NCBI GenBank assembly: GCA_963969495.1
Contig: OZ018317.1
Location: 33,109,503-33,173,502 of the forward strand
Origin: Ceratothoa steindachneri
Taxonomy: Eukaryota; Arthropoda; Malacostraca; Isopoda; Cymothoidae
Length of the DNA: 64,000 nucleotides
Reading direction: 5' to 3'
The first letter of the stretch is position 1. Every line of letters begins with the position of its first letter. Positions 1-10,985 of this stretch are shown here, piece by piece. Both the position numbers and the translations under genes were made by a program. The notes beneath the pieces are model-generated. The model made no database searches. It was not told the origin of the DNA and saw only the letters and a program-made list of their open reading frames with translations.

Positions 1-66
1 CGTATCTCCCATCTTCAGGTTCTAAAATCATAAAACAATAAAGTACAGTTAGATATGATTAAATTG

Positions 67-67
<1 letters not shown>

Positions 68-137
<70 letters not shown>
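68..137. repeat. (TA)n microsatellite
   Basis: About 35 perfect TA units. Similar arrays recur throughout the window (near 4.3, 6.2, 13.3, 13.9, 36.1, 48.3, 59.5, 59.9 and 61.6 kb). Confidence 0.97.
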
Positions 138-139
<2 letters not shown>

Positions 140-562
140 CGAATCACGAAAATATGGAACAGCCACGAAGGAAAATGAAACACGGGAGATCAGCGAGAAC
201 TTTCGACTATTCGTCCTTTACAAGGCAGACCGAAACAGAAGGAAGCATAGGAAAACTTTTTCACAAAGAAAACGCACGCACATATATGACAGATGGAGAC
301 TATTAGGATTATAAGGGCATTAACGGGTACCTGGAAACCAACCCTATTAAAGAATTAAGCCTGCCGAAACAGAAGGTGAACATCGAAAAAGGGTTTACTA
401 AAAAAGAGGAGGGGCCTGAAACCGTCAAAACTAAATTATAAGATTACAATTTCATAATTGTTCTATTGGAGAAGCAATAACAATTCAGCCTCCGTCACAC
501 CGGCCGATTGATTACCCACTGGAGCCAAGTCAAGCACTGAAACAGTAGATTCCCGTCCGTTA

Positions 563-770
563 GTGAACAGGGCGTACTGTGGGTTTACCTCCACTAATTC
601 AACTTCGTCGACAAGAGGGTCAAGCTTCTATTCCAAACATGCCGATTCAATAAAACAGGTCCATGAACAGATAAACAAGTTGGCAATGAATGACCAGTAG
701 TGGATCGAAGCTGGTAAGAGAAAAGTCTTTCAGGTGGCGTCAGATTAGTCGCTGTACAAAGTAAGGATCT
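563..770 (+). pseudogene. possible Ty3/gypsy integrase C-terminus remnant
   Basis: One forward frame reads ...SIKQVHEQINKLAMND, a stop, then GKRKVFQV. This resembles the stretch between the integrase core and the basic C-terminal tail of Ty3/gypsy pol, where an amphipathic helix (IKQ.HEQ) is followed by K+R-rich sequence and FQVGD. The frame has several stops and the GD of FQVGD is lost. No integrase core is visible upstream. The rest of 160-840 holds nothing I recognise. The assignment rests on about 40 residues. Confidence 0.3.
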
Positions 771-810
771 GATAGAATGTAAAGCTTGAGTTAAAACTCT
801 CCCATTGAGA

Positions 811-844
811 CTCGGAAGTTTCTCGCATGCGAGAAACTTCCGAG
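811..844. repeat. 34-bp perfect palindrome
   Basis: Each 17-bp arm is the exact reverse complement of the other, with no spacer. The centre is TCGCATGCGA and the ends are CTCGG/CCGAG. It ends on the base before the LTR of element A begins at 845. It could extrude as a cruciform. Confidence 0.95.
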
Positions 845-1578
845 CGAGAGAATTGATGGGTAAAATTACCTCAGAGAATTAACGGGCAAAATCACATTAG
901 TAAATGAAAGGGGGAATTGTAGTTATAAATCAGGCTATGAAGTTAGAACTTAAGGTATTTCCGGAGGAGACTATTCAAATGGATGGGGAGGGGATTAACT
1001 CAATTGGGTTACTAAAAGGGAAAGAGGGGTTGACTTGCGGATGTCTTCTGCACTTGAGGTGAGGCCGCTCGGACTTCAAAACGGGAGGTTGGAGTGATGA
1101 CGGTTCTCCAAAAACAAGGGAAGGAGGGTAACTTCTGGTCCAGGGGAGAGTATTTCGGCTACCCAAAATGAGGAGGGCTTCGACAGGAGTTGATGAAAGA
1201 AGTCGGGAAAATCACTCGGGGCGATCGTTCAGTGGAATTACCTCCTGGCTGGGGCTAATTCCCAATACACAAAATAATCCAGCTGTCACTTTGCTTTGTT
1301 GCTAGCACTTGACTTGGAACCATAGGGAAATCTTCTGGGTTCTGGGCGAGACTTCTCAAATCTGTGTCTCTCCCGGAGAGTCGAGCGTTATTTATGTCCG
1401 AGGCTCTACTCTCGAAGGGCCTCGAATTTTCTTGCAGAGCTATTTTAGCCCGGATAAAGGTGAATCGTGGGGAACTCGATTCGAGGCTACCGCTTGTGGA
1501 AGGAGGGGGGGTTAGGTTTACCACTTTAGGCCTAGCCGGGCCGTTTGCTCAAGAGATTCCACGTACGGTTCCCTCACA
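845..1578 (-). repeat. LTR of element A, 3' copy
   Basis: This 734-bp stretch matches 4614-5405 over its whole length with scattered substitutions and two indels. Read on the minus strand it starts TGTGAGGGAACC. Its other end is ...CAATTCTCTCG, where the partner copy has the canonical CA. TG...CA ends with a short terminal inversion (TGTNAGGG/TCTCA) are typical of LTRs. Confidence 0.8.
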
Positions 1579-1590
1579 CATCTCCCAACC
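1579..1590 (-). other. polypurine tract of element A
   Basis: On the minus strand the bases just before the 3' LTR are GGTTGGGAGATG, a purine-rich run where plus-strand DNA priming is expected. The 370 bp between here and the LLP module (1591-1955) has no recognisable coding sequence. Confidence 0.5.
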
Positions 1591-1959
1591 GAAAGATGAT
1601 GCTTTACAGAGCAGTTGCGTAGGAAAGGATCATCCCAACCCACCAAACTAGAATTATCACATGTCTAGGGAAATTCTGACCTTCTACGACAGGTGTACAC
1701 ACAAAAAAAACGTAAATATGAGCTTAGCGGGGAATTTATGGGCATAAGCCTTAAACAGGTCGATTATAGAGAACTTAACTAATACAATTTTAAACAAAAG
1801 AGAAATCACAGGAGAACATTGGCGACATTTCAGTGGAACCACAAAAAAGGATACAATTAAATGGAGGCATAAATATGGGACAAAAATAACTTAACAATTT
1901 AGTGGACGCCCAAAAAAATCATAATTAGGAACATTAATGAGATAATATATAGACAATTC

Positions 1960-2155
1960 ACGTAGAAAACCTTCGCTCCCGCCGGAGTATGGATGAGGTA
2001 GTCCACGGGTCCTCTAGCCTCGAGGACGGGGTAGGGTCCCTTTCACTGGCTAATGATTTTGTTGCTTCTCGTGGGAAGTAGCACCAGCACCTTCGTGCCA
2101 GGCTTGAATTTCCGTTCTCGTGACTTAAGGTCCAATTAGGTCTCAAATTTCTCAA
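1960..2155 (-). pseudogene. gypsy pol LLP module (integrase C-terminal-like), element A
   Basis: A shifted minus frame reads KFKPGTKVLVLLPT, then NKII, then KGPYPVLEARGPVDYLI and a YVN. This is the small barrel-like module (PG.KVLVLLP...KW.GPY.V....YVN) found between protease and RT in many animal Ty3/gypsy polyproteins and related to integrase C-termini. It follows the protease directly. Stop codons fall before LDLKSRE and before KGPY, so it is not translatable. Element A coding sequence ends here. Confidence 0.65.
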
Positions 2156-2845
2156 TTAGTTCTTCTTCACGGGATACGAGACTCGTTTGTCACCTCGGGT
2201 GGACTCACGCTCGAGCGCTTTAGTTTTCTCCCAAAGGGGGGAGAGTTGCGCACTCCTTCCAGGCGCGGGAACAGGTGCACGGGATCCCAGGGCTGCTTGT
2301 GTACGGGTAATCACGGGCTGGGCCACGGGATGGTGGTGAATTACGGGGTTCTGACCGAATAAAACGGAGCAGAACTGGATTGAGGCCGCTACCACTTCGG
2401 CCCAACCGGACATATAGTCACACTCGATGTGGCAACGAATTACTGGGAAAAGACTGGCACGGCCAAGGTAGTCGTGGACCACCGCAAGTTTCTTGTGGTC
2501 GGGCCCAACAGGGGGGAGTAGGTCCTCAGACACTATAATGCAGGTGCACCCGGTGTCACGGACGAGGGTGGATACTCGGCGACCGTTCACAGTTCCGTTC
2601 TCGAACTTCAATCCACCAGGGTTGTTCTCATTAAAGAGAAAGTTTACCTGATGGACCGGGTCTTTGGCGGGCGAGGGAGGTTCGGGAGTCTTCTGAGGCG
2701 ACGGAGGAGGATCAGGAGCGGCCCAGATTTGGTGTACTTGGTGTGACTGAGAGTTTGCGAATCGGGAGTTTTGAGGACAGTTCGTGCGGTAATGGCCGGG
2801 AACTCCGCAGGTGTAGCAGACGATCGGGTTCTTTTGGTACGGCAC
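2156..2845 (-). pseudogene. gag zinc knuckle and aspartic protease, element A
   Basis: This open frame of 229 codons carries a CCHC knuckle at residues 10-23 (C-x2-C-x4-H-x4-C), which binds genomic RNA in Gag. A proline-rich linker follows (about 46-62), then a retroviral-type protease core with the D-T-G catalytic triad at 97-99 followed by CTCIIV. Ty3/gypsy gag and protease are made as one polyprotein. Upstream gag lies in other frames, so the reading is broken by frameshifts. The frame runs into the LLP module after residue 229. The protease flap and second half are recognisable only by hydrophobic pattern. Confidence 0.75.
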
Positions 2846-2948
2846 AACCGGGGAAGAAGAAACTAGGGGCTTAACGTCTCGGTGTTCCGTGGATGGAAGT
2901 TTCTTGGCTTCGAGGGACTAGAAGCTTTGGAAAAATCTTGGAACCAAT

Positions 2949-3853
2949 TTAGGGGCGGGTCTTAGGGCCATAAAATTTAGTTTTGGGGGGCGATTGGGGG
3001 GCCTTTTTAACATCCTTAAGGTATAAATCGTGACTACCCGCGCAAACATCGGCATCTTCCAAGCACTCCTTGAAAGTGGCGCAACGTTTATCCTTAATGA
3101 ATTCGCGAATTTCGGGAGCCACGACAGCTAAAAGCTGATCCCTAAGGAAGAAGTCCAGAAGGGACTCGTAGACCTGGGGAATCTTGCACACATCCAGCCA
3201 ACACTGAAGGTTTCTTTGGAGGATGTACCCGTGTTGTCGAAAGGTTTGGCCAGGGCGGATCCTTTCCTGACGGAATCGGGAGCGGTAGAATTCGCTATTC
3301 ATGTGAACAACGGCTAGCAATTCGGACTTTAACGTGGAATAGTCCAAAGTTGCTTCCCGAGGAAGGGATACGAAGATATCCCTTAACTTGGCATTTAGAA
3401 AGGGAAGTAAGCAAGCGACGCCATCATTTTCGAGATCCCATCTATTGATCTGAAAGATTCTCTAAAAATGGGCCAAGAATGATCGAAAGTCCTCTCCATC
3501 ATTAAAAGCGGGATGGTGGACTGAAGTAGTTTGGGGGATTTCAGCCCGGGAACCGATGGACTGAGAATCCATTTGATTTCGGCCTATTTCCAGCTCATGC
3601 TGCCAAATTTGTTCACGTTCTTCAATCTCCATTTTGTTCTTCTCCATCTCCATTTCCATCTTCAGTTTGTTCTCTATCTTCAGTTTTTTCTCCTCCATCT
3701 CCATCTTCAGTTTGTTCTCCTCCATTTTTCTTAGTTCCTCTTCCCTTCGCTCTGCCCGTTCGTTCCTCTCTTCTTTCGTACATAATTTAACAGGTCTTTG
3801 CCCGAAAGACCTAACATTTCACCCTGACTCTTAAATTTTTCTAAAGATGACAT
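2949..3853 (-). pseudogene. Ty3/gypsy gag (matrix/capsid), element A
   Basis: The probable start is the ATG at 3853, giving MSSLEKFKSQGEMLGLSGKD, a short helical head. A Met/Glu/Lys-rich coiled coil follows (3725 to about 3590; MEMEEKKLKIENKLK pattern). Then comes a capsid segment (3347-2949) with FRQ and a hydrophobic core ending before KAPQSPP. A one-base loss near 3779 puts the coiled coil in a different frame from the ATG. Another break lies between 3462 and 3347. Gag assembles the particle and here leads into the knuckle-protease frame at 2845. The head-plus-coiled-coil layout matches the gag of element E near 42.6 kb. Confidence 0.65.
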
Positions 3854-4312
3854 TTTTACGCAGTTAACTGAGGGAACACTGATACGCGAACGAGCTAGGA
3901 CACTACCCACGCGAAACGAATACTTGAATATTCGTGAAGGCCTTGATCACAAAAAGAAATTGATACAGCTACCTACCTCTGCTGTTTCTAAGCGGGGAAA
4001 AAAATTAAAATGGTCCTACCGGAATTTGGACACAAAAGACATAACTCTTTTGGATTAATAACCAGGAAGGAGATTCTCCAAAATTCGAACACCACAAAAA
4101 AAAATTTATTACCTGGGGTCCAACACAAAATATAAATCGATTACGTTCCACTGCTTTTCAAATAACTTGAACTTGCCTTCTGCCAGTACAATACAAAATT
4201 TAAAATAAAAGGGATGTACGTGAATAACAAGGGAACTTCTAATGACGAAATTAAAATGACACGGGTTCGTAAAAACCCCAACACACTTGACACCATATTT
4301 ATTTAATACGTA

Positions 4313-4394
<82 letters not shown>

Positions 4395-4613
4395 GTGGTA
4401 TGACATTACATTATATCAATACCATATTATATCTATCAGGGAGGGACCAATAACTTGAAAGTGAACCGACAAAAGGGACGGAAAACCACAAGTTTAGACG
4501 GGTTGAGTAGCGTGAGAGAGTGCAACGAGGTCAGGTAAATTATAGACAATGGCAAAGCTCAAGGTTATTTAAAGAGACATTACAAAAATATAATTTTATT
4601 TGCACAAAAATAA
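3854..4613 (-). other. 5' leader of element A
   Basis: This 760-bp untranslated stretch lies between the 5' LTR and gag. It holds a (TA)n array at 4318-4391 and no ORF of note. No tRNA-complementary TGG-type primer site is evident next to the LTR at 4613. Confidence 0.4.
4318..4391. repeat. (TA)n microsatellite
   Basis: About 37 TA units inside the leader of element A. Confidence 0.97.
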
Positions 4614-5405
4614 TGAGAGAATTGATGGGTAAAATTACCCCAGATAATTAACGGGCAAAATCACATCAGTAAATGAAAGGGGAAATTGTAGTTATAAATC
4701 AGGCTATGAAGTTAGAACTTAAGGTATTCCCGGAGGAGACTATTCAAATGGGGGGAGGGGATTAACTCAATTGGGTTACTAAAAGGGGAAGAGGGGTTGG
4801 CTTACGGAGGTCTTCTGCACTTGAGGTGAGGCCGCTCGGACTTCAAAGTGGGAGGTTGGAGTGATGACGGTCCTCCAAAAGCAAGGGGGAGGGGGGTAAC
4901 TTCCGGTCCAGGGGAGAGTATTTCAGCTAACCGAAATGAGGAGGGCTTCGACAGGAGTTGATGAAAGAAGTCGGGAAAATCACTCAGGGCGATCGTTCAG
5001 TGGAATTACCTCCTAGCTGGGGCTAATTCCAAATACACAAAATGGTCCAGCTGTCACTTTGCTTTGTTGCTAGCACTTGACTTGGAACCATGGGGAAATC
5101 TTCTGGGTTCTGGACGAGACTTCTCAACTCTGTGTCTCTCGCGGGGAGTCGAGCGTTATTTATGTCCGAGGTTCCCCCTGGAGTTGGGGGTTAGCGGGAA
5201 ACAGCTCTACTCTCGCAGGGCCTTGAATCTTCTTGCAGAGCTATTTTAGCCCGCATAAAGGTGAATCGTGGCGGACTCGATTCGAGGCTACCGCTTGTGG
5301 AAGGGGGGTGGAGGGTAGGCTTACCACTTTAGGCCTAGCCGGGCCTTCTGCTGCAGATGGAAGTTCCTTTCTGCTAAAGATCTTCCACGTGGGGATTCCC
5401 TTACA
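4614..5405 (-). repeat. LTR of element A, 5' copy
   Basis: This 792-bp LTR starts TGTAAGGGAATCCCC on the minus strand and ends ...ATTCTCTCA. Compared with the 3' copy it carries about 30 extra bases near 5172-5205 and about 25 near 5350-5375. The copies therefore diverged well after insertion. Confidence 0.8.
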
Positions 5406-5940
5406 GTCTTGAAGGTGGTGTAAGGCTTGTCTTCTGCCCGAATGGGTATCAAATGGTAGGCACTCTTTAGCTCTAAAAAGTTGAATACTTGTATTGAGAT
5501 AATTCTCAACAAAGATCATTTATTCTGGGAAGTGGATACGCATCTAACAATGTGTATCCGTTTATTGCTTGACTCTAGTCGACAATTAGTCTCTTTCTGT
5601 GTCTTTCGTTTGTGACAATGGGGATTTGAGCTCTCCAAAGGGACGGGCTTTGTTCAATGACACCTTCTTGAAGCATTTTGTCAACTTTGGATTGGATAAA
5701 CTTCTTATCCTCTTGGCTGAACCTCCAAGATTTCGTGGTGATAGTTTTGCAGTTGCCAGTTAAGTTTGAAAATAGAGCAGGGTGATCTTCCTTAGCGGTA
5801 GGAACGTAAAAAAGAGTAGAATTGTTTATTTTAAGGTCGTTATTGGGCCCTCCGAATTTTACAGTGACGCTGGAATGCTGGCTTATGAATTCTTGCCCAA
5901 GTATGACATCACAACTGAGTTCAGGTAGCACGTTCAGCCG
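5406..5940 (-). pseudogene. Ty3/gypsy protease C-terminus and RT N-terminus, element B
   Basis: The minus frame from 5931 reads CDVILGQEFISQHSSVTVKF, the C-terminal strand of a gypsy protease. It continues to DKMLQEGVIEQSPS, the first RT block, and stops at LIVD. In a second frame (5512-5406) FLELKSAYHLIPIRAEDKPY is RT block 2, containing LELKSAYH where functional RTs have LDLKSAYH. The catalytic YxDD block is absent because LTR A begins at 5405. RT normally copies the element RNA; this copy is inactive. Gag of the same element lies upstream at 6436-7100. Confidence 0.75.
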
Positions 5941-6189
5941 GCTTATTTGATGATTGGTTTAATGACAAAGTTGCCTATATAGCAGCTATTAAATCTTGCT
6001 ATATGAATTTAAAGATAAAAATGAGTTGAAAGGGGAAACGTGAGGGAGGATAACTAATTCAGCTGGGAAGGTTTCAAAATCACTGAGGCATAAATTTAAC
6101 AAGATTTATTGAACAACAAATAATGGAATATGGCTAATTATTTAATTTGATAATACGATTAAAGAATACAATCTGTATTTTAATGAAAT

Positions 6190-6193
<4 letters not shown>

Positions 6194-6242
<49 letters not shown>
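6194..6242. repeat. (TA)n microsatellite
   Basis: About 24 TA units, lying between the gag and protease-RT remnants of element B. Confidence 0.97.
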
Positions 6243-6243
<1 letters not shown>

Positions 6244-6245
<2 letters not shown>

Positions 6246-6420
6246 GGAATTATATAAAATATATTAGAGTACTGCCACGACGTTTTTGAAGTTATAAAAT
6301 CAGGGGAACTTGTCTGGAGCGCTGATTCAATAAAAGTGTTCGTTAAAATGCGGTCGGGATTGACCGCTAGAGTCGAAGACTGTGTTGACGCGGATCTAAG
6401 TGCCATTGTCAAAGGCACAC
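6244..6420 (-). pseudogene. gag-protease linker of element B
   Basis: An open minus frame (MPLTMALRSASTQSSTL...) lies between the zinc knuckle and the protease remnant. It resembles the Ser/Thr-rich spacer of this gypsy group and then runs into the (TA)n array. No catalytic D-S/T-G is visible. The 250 bp of 5941-6193 between the array and the protease piece has only short broken frames. Confidence 0.35.
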
Positions 6421-6429
6421 TTTAGCAAA

Positions 6430-7100
6430 GTGTTCCTACTTATTATATTTGAAACATGAAACATTTCTAACTTGACACTGATTACGATCATGTCGAGGAC
6501 CACTGCAGAAATAGCTAGATTTCAGCATGGCAGCAAAAACAGGTGTAGCATCTGCATCTACGGCAAGCAGGAACACAAAACTGTGATTAAGATTTAGAAT
6601 TTTTATGAGCCTTGTCCAGTGACCTGGCCTGATCAACTGCGGTGCTCAATTCCAATGTTTTTTTTACCAATAAGCGTTGCCTGGTGGTAAAGGATAGTAG
6701 GCTGCTTATCTGATGTACATAGTCGTCTCGATTTTGTACAGCCGACACAGCCTGGAACTTGCTGTCCTTACTGAGCAAATAGAGTTCTTGAAGATACTCA
6801 TCTTTTTCATTTCACCGTTTTGTTGTTTGCAAGTTGCTAGATGGTGTCTTGCAAACACTTCATTTTTAGGTTTGACATAGAGATCTTCAAGAATGAGGAT
6901 GGCAGATTCGTATGTAATAGATCCAGCAACATATTCAAAGACGGTAAGAGAGTTGAAGTTGAATGTACGATGCCAATGTTTCTACTTCTTTGAAGCCGTT
7001 GAAGTGTTCGGCGAAGAATCTAGGCGATCTGGTCGTAGGAATTTGTCCATCAACTCTGAGCAGATTTTCTTTAGTGTAATAAAATGTGATAAATGAAACA
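6430..7100 (-). pseudogene. Ty3/gypsy gag, element B
   Basis: Pieces in three minus frames line up with one gag type. HFNGFKEVETLASYIQ (about 7000) is the start of capsid. A central block reads EYLQEL, then KDSKFQAVSAVQ (about 6800-6730). RQRLLVKKTLELSTAVDQAR (about 6660) is the highly conserved QRLLE.KTL.L..A.DQAR block. A CCHC-type knuckle follows, with C..C..PRHDRNQC and then C..Y. Stops and frameshifts separate all four. The element continues with the linker at 6244 and protease-RT at 5940. Confidence 0.7.
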
Positions 7101-7390
7101 CAGATAGTTGAATCAGGATGTCCGCTAATAATATCAAAACGCAATCTGTAACACACAAAAAAAACTAGAATGATAAATTCAAACATTAAGTAAACTAAAG
7201 CAAAACAAACAAACATTAAAAATACAAATCATCACATGTATTAGTCTTTTCTGTTAGCTATATAGTTGTCAGCTAACCGGCTACTTTTGTTTGCTGATCT
7301 TGTTCTGGTTCATGGTTAACTCCATCTAATTTGAAAGACATTAGAAAATTATTCTGACTGACAAACAGGGGTAAGTGTGTTATTTAAGTT
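7101..7390. other. no gene recognised
   Basis: AT-rich sequence between gypsy B and the LINE fragment. The minus frame over 7216-7000 is partly hydrophobic but overlaps the gag remnant, and I see nothing independent in it. Confidence 0.4.
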
Positions 7391-7399
7391 TTTGTCGTT

Positions 7400-8990
7400 A
7401 ACCACAGTCTCTCATCGGTATATGGACCGTCATTATCGACTGGGGACGAACTTAGGTCCGTTTGCGTCTTGCGACTTGAGGGGGATGCGGAACCTTCGTG
7501 TACAAGGACAATCATGCATTGTGTACGACATATAGCAATTGGCCTCTCGCCAAAATGTTCTCTATAGAGTACGTTTGATGCACCAATCACTGATCGGAGA
7601 CCACAGTGGCGAAATGGATTTTCAGATACCGAGTAAATCTCGTACGCGTAGTGAATTTTTGTGTTAAAAAAAGGAGCGATATTAAAGTAATAGAATATCC
7701 CTAGCGTCATTCAACGAGTTAAACGAGATATATGGTATAATTTCCATGACACCTGTGCAAGAGATTTACAGACTATGAATGAGTGCTACCCTGGTGAGGC
7801 GTCGGCCAAGAAACAAGACCAATGAATCGGTGCGAGTCTACACTAAAAATATATACGTTTAATTTAGGCAAAAAAGGTCCAGGTAGGAGTGATGCCTATG
7901 GCTGTGGCAGAAGTTCAAAGCCCTGGTCATGAAAAAAGAAAGCCGAAGCCTGTGCGTTTCTGCTAAGCAAGATGTGCGGGTAAGAAGAGCCTGCTGGAGT
8001 CGGGGTCCAAGTAGAAAAACCTGAAACTCCCCAGCCGAGATCGAAAATTCGCTTATGTAGAGCGTGGCAATACCATATTCCGGCAGCAGCGAAGTGACGT
8101 CATAGAAGCTTGCATCAAAATAGGGACGCTGAGGACACTCCCAAGTAGAACATCCTGATCTTGTCAAACAGGCGCCGAGAGGGATGGCTATCCTCACGCG
8201 TACCTAGAATCGTAGATCTCGTAACACTCAGAAAGTAAAATTGAGAGGCATCCCTTTGTCCCAGAGAATGTAGGCTATCTATAGTTTTGCACAGCCACAT
8301 CTATTATAAGCCTTCTCAAAATCAAATAGTACCTTCACGAAATGCACTGCCTAGTCGAAGCAGAACGTCGCACCTGGAGAAGAACTTACGTAAGCCAAAC
8401 TGTACGCAAGAGAGTTGACCATCGCTGCCCAGGAAATGCGCTAACTTAACATACAAATTTCTCCGTCAACCCCTAGACGCATGTTGCTGGCTGGAGAAAA
8501 TAGGGAAAAACAAGCCCTAATCGAAAGATCCCTTCCCAGATCAAGAAAAATAAGCATGATAGCTATTTTTTTAGGAATCTGAGAATATACTTTTTGGCCA
8601 AAGCCTTTTGAACAAAGTTAAAAGAATGACCAAGCCTCACGAACCTCGGTGTCGAAGAATGACATACCGGATATTATCAGACCAGGGGTGGTTTTATTGA
8701 GCCAAATGTGAAAGTGGAAAGTAGCTCGAGTAGCTAAATCAGTCAGTGGAAAATGTGTGAGATTGCCAGCGGGCGGCTTATCAACTCTGCTTGATTGGGT
8801 CTTTCCATTAGCAGTCACGATGGCATATTCGACATGTTTGCGTGTACATTTGTCCCAGAGAAGTGGGGAAGGTGTTTATAACTCGCCGCACGCACTGGAG
8901 GTGAATAAAATCGACGAGCCTCAGCGATTCTGCGAAGATCTTGGATTGCAGATAAAAGACAATTTCAGCAATGGAATACAAATAAAGTGG
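7400..8990 (-). pseudogene. I/R1-type non-LTR RT fragment, heavily mutated
   Basis: Reading leftwards in shifting minus frames, RT landmarks appear in the right order. Near 8690 is SDNIRYVILRHR (finger region). Near 8330 is VKVLFDFEKAYN, matching the DLEKAYD block. Near 8260 is DSLHSLGQRD. Near 8100 is an altered PQG block. Near 8070 is ATLYISEFSI at the catalytic site, where YVDD is expected. Near 7990 is CLAETHRLRLSF (hydrophobic pocket). A thumb block LVLFLGRRLT lies near 7800. The same family occurs better preserved at 47.1-54 kb. No RNase H was recognised. Confidence 0.7.
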
Positions 8991-9280
8991 TCATGAGAGA
9001 TTCCACCACGAACGCTGGGTATAGGATTGCGGGCCAATATTTAGAAAACAGAGGTCACGTAAGATTATTAACACAATATTAATTTATGATAGTATTATAT
9101 ATGTTCTTTTTTAGATTTGAGACTTTTTACTTTCGGAAAATTATATTTTAAAACAAATAATGCAAACTGGCTGCCAGAAACGCCGATTTATTTGATCTTG
9201 AACTCCAATAAACAATGAACTACAGAAATAAGGACCAGCAAAGACCCTAGGATCCGCTCAAGGCCAGTCCGCTTACAGAA
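8991..9280. other. no gene recognised
   Basis: AT-rich spacer between the I-type fragment and the tandem repeat. No convincing frame. Confidence 0.4.
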
Positions 9281-9365
9281 GATGTTAACTACCACTTTCC
9301 AACGTTATTGTGCCATGTTTTTTTTACATGCTGTTTTTTGTGTGTTTTTTACTACCTATTTCAAC

Positions 9366-9540
9366 TCTACGGTAAACACTTATCTACATGCGTACCCTTT
9401 GTATATATGTTTTTTACAAGATTTTTTAAATATTTCTCTTCTACTGTACACACTTATCTACATGTGTATAATTTGACCTTTCTTTACATGCCTCTTCTAA
9501 TTATTTCAATTGTACGGTACACACTTATCTACATGTATAC
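9366..9540. repeat. three-copy imperfect tandem repeat
   Basis: The core GTACACACTTATCTACATG recurs at about 9366, 9441 and 9511 (periods 75 and 70) with variable AT-rich spacers. A plus frame of 99 codons runs through it but reflects the repeat. Confidence 0.7.
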
Positions 9541-9729
9541 CCTTGACATGTACGTTCAGCTATCCCTTAAATACATAAAGACGCTTCTTCGAACCAGGAG
9601 GGAGTGATAGGACAGTACTCTCTTCTCCCGATGAAAATAATATACTTATAGGACAGACAGAAAAAGAAAAGGGGAATTCACATTCACTCCTTGCAGGGAG
9701 GTGTCGTTGGCATATTTTTATTGCTCATT

Positions 9730-10628
9730 TTATTTTATTATTAACTCCTTATTTCGTATGACGTTTTTTTCTTTCATATGGTATTCTACTTTTAAGTTAT
9801 GACATCCTAAATGCATGACCTTGCATTTACCTATGTTGGAGCCCATTTGCCATTTATACACCCATTCGATAATTTTATTAAGGTCTCTTTGCATTTGCTC
9901 TACAACGGATCTCGAAAGGGCTCGGCATCCTAGCTTTGTGTCATTTGCAAATTTAGAGAACCTACTAAACACGCCATTATCCAAGTCAGTAGAGTAAGCA
10001 AAAAATAATAATGGACCCAGGACTGACCCCTGTGGTACTCCGCTGGTGAATGGGGCCCATTCTGAACACGCCCCATTTACAACAACCCGCTGTGAACGAT
10101 TTGATAGCCAGTTTTTAATCCATTTAAGTATGTTACCCCTCACTACAATTGCTCTAATTTTTATCAATAGCCTTTTGTGCAAAACTGTATCAAAGTCCTT
10201 TTTAAAGTCAAGGTAAATTATATCCGCCGCTTTAGTTTCATCGTAGATGCAAATCATGTTATGAAAAATTCGAGTAAATTGGTTAGGCGCGAGCGCCCCC
10301 GTCTGAATCCATGCTGGGAATCTGCAATTAAATTATTAGCCAAACAATTGCTCACCAACCTATATCTAATTATCGATTCCAAGAGTTTTTCAATAACAGA
10401 AGTTAGGGTGATGAGACGGAAATTAGTAGACTCAGTTTTATCCCAATTTTTTAATATCGGCGTAACATTTACACGCTTAAACACTATTGGAACTACGCCT
10501 TCCTCTAGTGATCTATTGAAAATCGTGCAGAGCGTTCTTGCTAATTCATTTTTTAGTTCTTTAAGATTGGGGGAAAATAACTTCCGTACCATAAAAATCA
10601 CGGAGGCTTTCATTAATAATTCTGCCAA
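9730..10628 (-). pseudogene. CR1-type LINE reverse transcriptase (copy 1)
   Basis: Two minus frames (10628-10254, 10257-9730) read in order as CR1 RT. Landmarks are SLEEGVVP, then TLTSVIEKLLE and DSQHGFRRGRS. Next come IIYLDFKKDFDTVLHKRL, FTSGVPQGSVLGPLLF, FANDTKL where FADDTKL is expected, and DLNKIIEWVYKWQM. The first catalytic Asp is changed to Asn, so it would be inactive. The RT would nick-prime and copy CR1 RNA. Copy 1 has no endonuclease domain between it and the ORF1 remnant upstream. Confidence 0.85.
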
Positions 10629-10985
10629 GCTTAGAATTACCCACTTGATTTAAATGAATACTATCATAAAAAAAGTGACGGTTTGTCCTGAAAATCGTTC
10701 CAGAAATTGAAAAAATCAACTATCATTTCCTGACATAAACGTTTAAGACATTCATTTGTGAAAGGTTGACCTTGACTGCATTCTCATACTCGCTTTTAAT
10801 CTGGGAATTATCCCAATTATCCCCACTTTATTCGCCTTCGCTTTGGCCGCTATAATTAGGTCCCTTGTTCGGTGTATAATCTCGGTAGTCGAACTGTCAA
10901 AACGGTGCACATCATTCCCGTCCACGAGCGTGAGGATAGCTCCATCTTTATATGGCTGGTTCAGACTTTGGATCTCACTGACCAC
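10580..10985 (-). pseudogene. CR1 ORF1 SGNH-esterase domain (copy 1)
   Basis: Minus frames give ILTLVDGNDVHRF (the GND block), AKANKVGIIGIIPRL, then VDFFNFWNDF and DSIHLNQVGNSKLGRIINES (the D-x2-H block). These fit the GDSL/SGNH hydrolase domain of CR1/L2 ORF1 proteins, whose catalytic residues are S, G, N and D-x2-H. The nucleophile end is not found. The D-x2-H block runs straight into RT sequence at about 10580 instead of ending an ORF. Confidence 0.65.

Larger units (their letters stand above)
845..5405 (-). mobile_element. Ty3/gypsy element A, gag-protease-only derivative with two LTRs
   Basis: Two direct repeats (845-1578 and 4614-5405) flank an internal region whose coding potential is all on the minus strand. 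In element order this is leader, coiled-coil gag, CCHC zinc knuckle plus aspartic protease, and a degraded LLP module. No reverse transcriptase, RNase H or integrase core lies between 1579 and 1955, so the copy depends on other elements. No matching target duplication is seen: the right flank starts GTCTT and the left flank is a palindrome ending CCGAG. One end has therefore been rearranged, or the two LTRs were brought together by recombination. The right end abuts the RT of element B. Confidence 0.75.
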
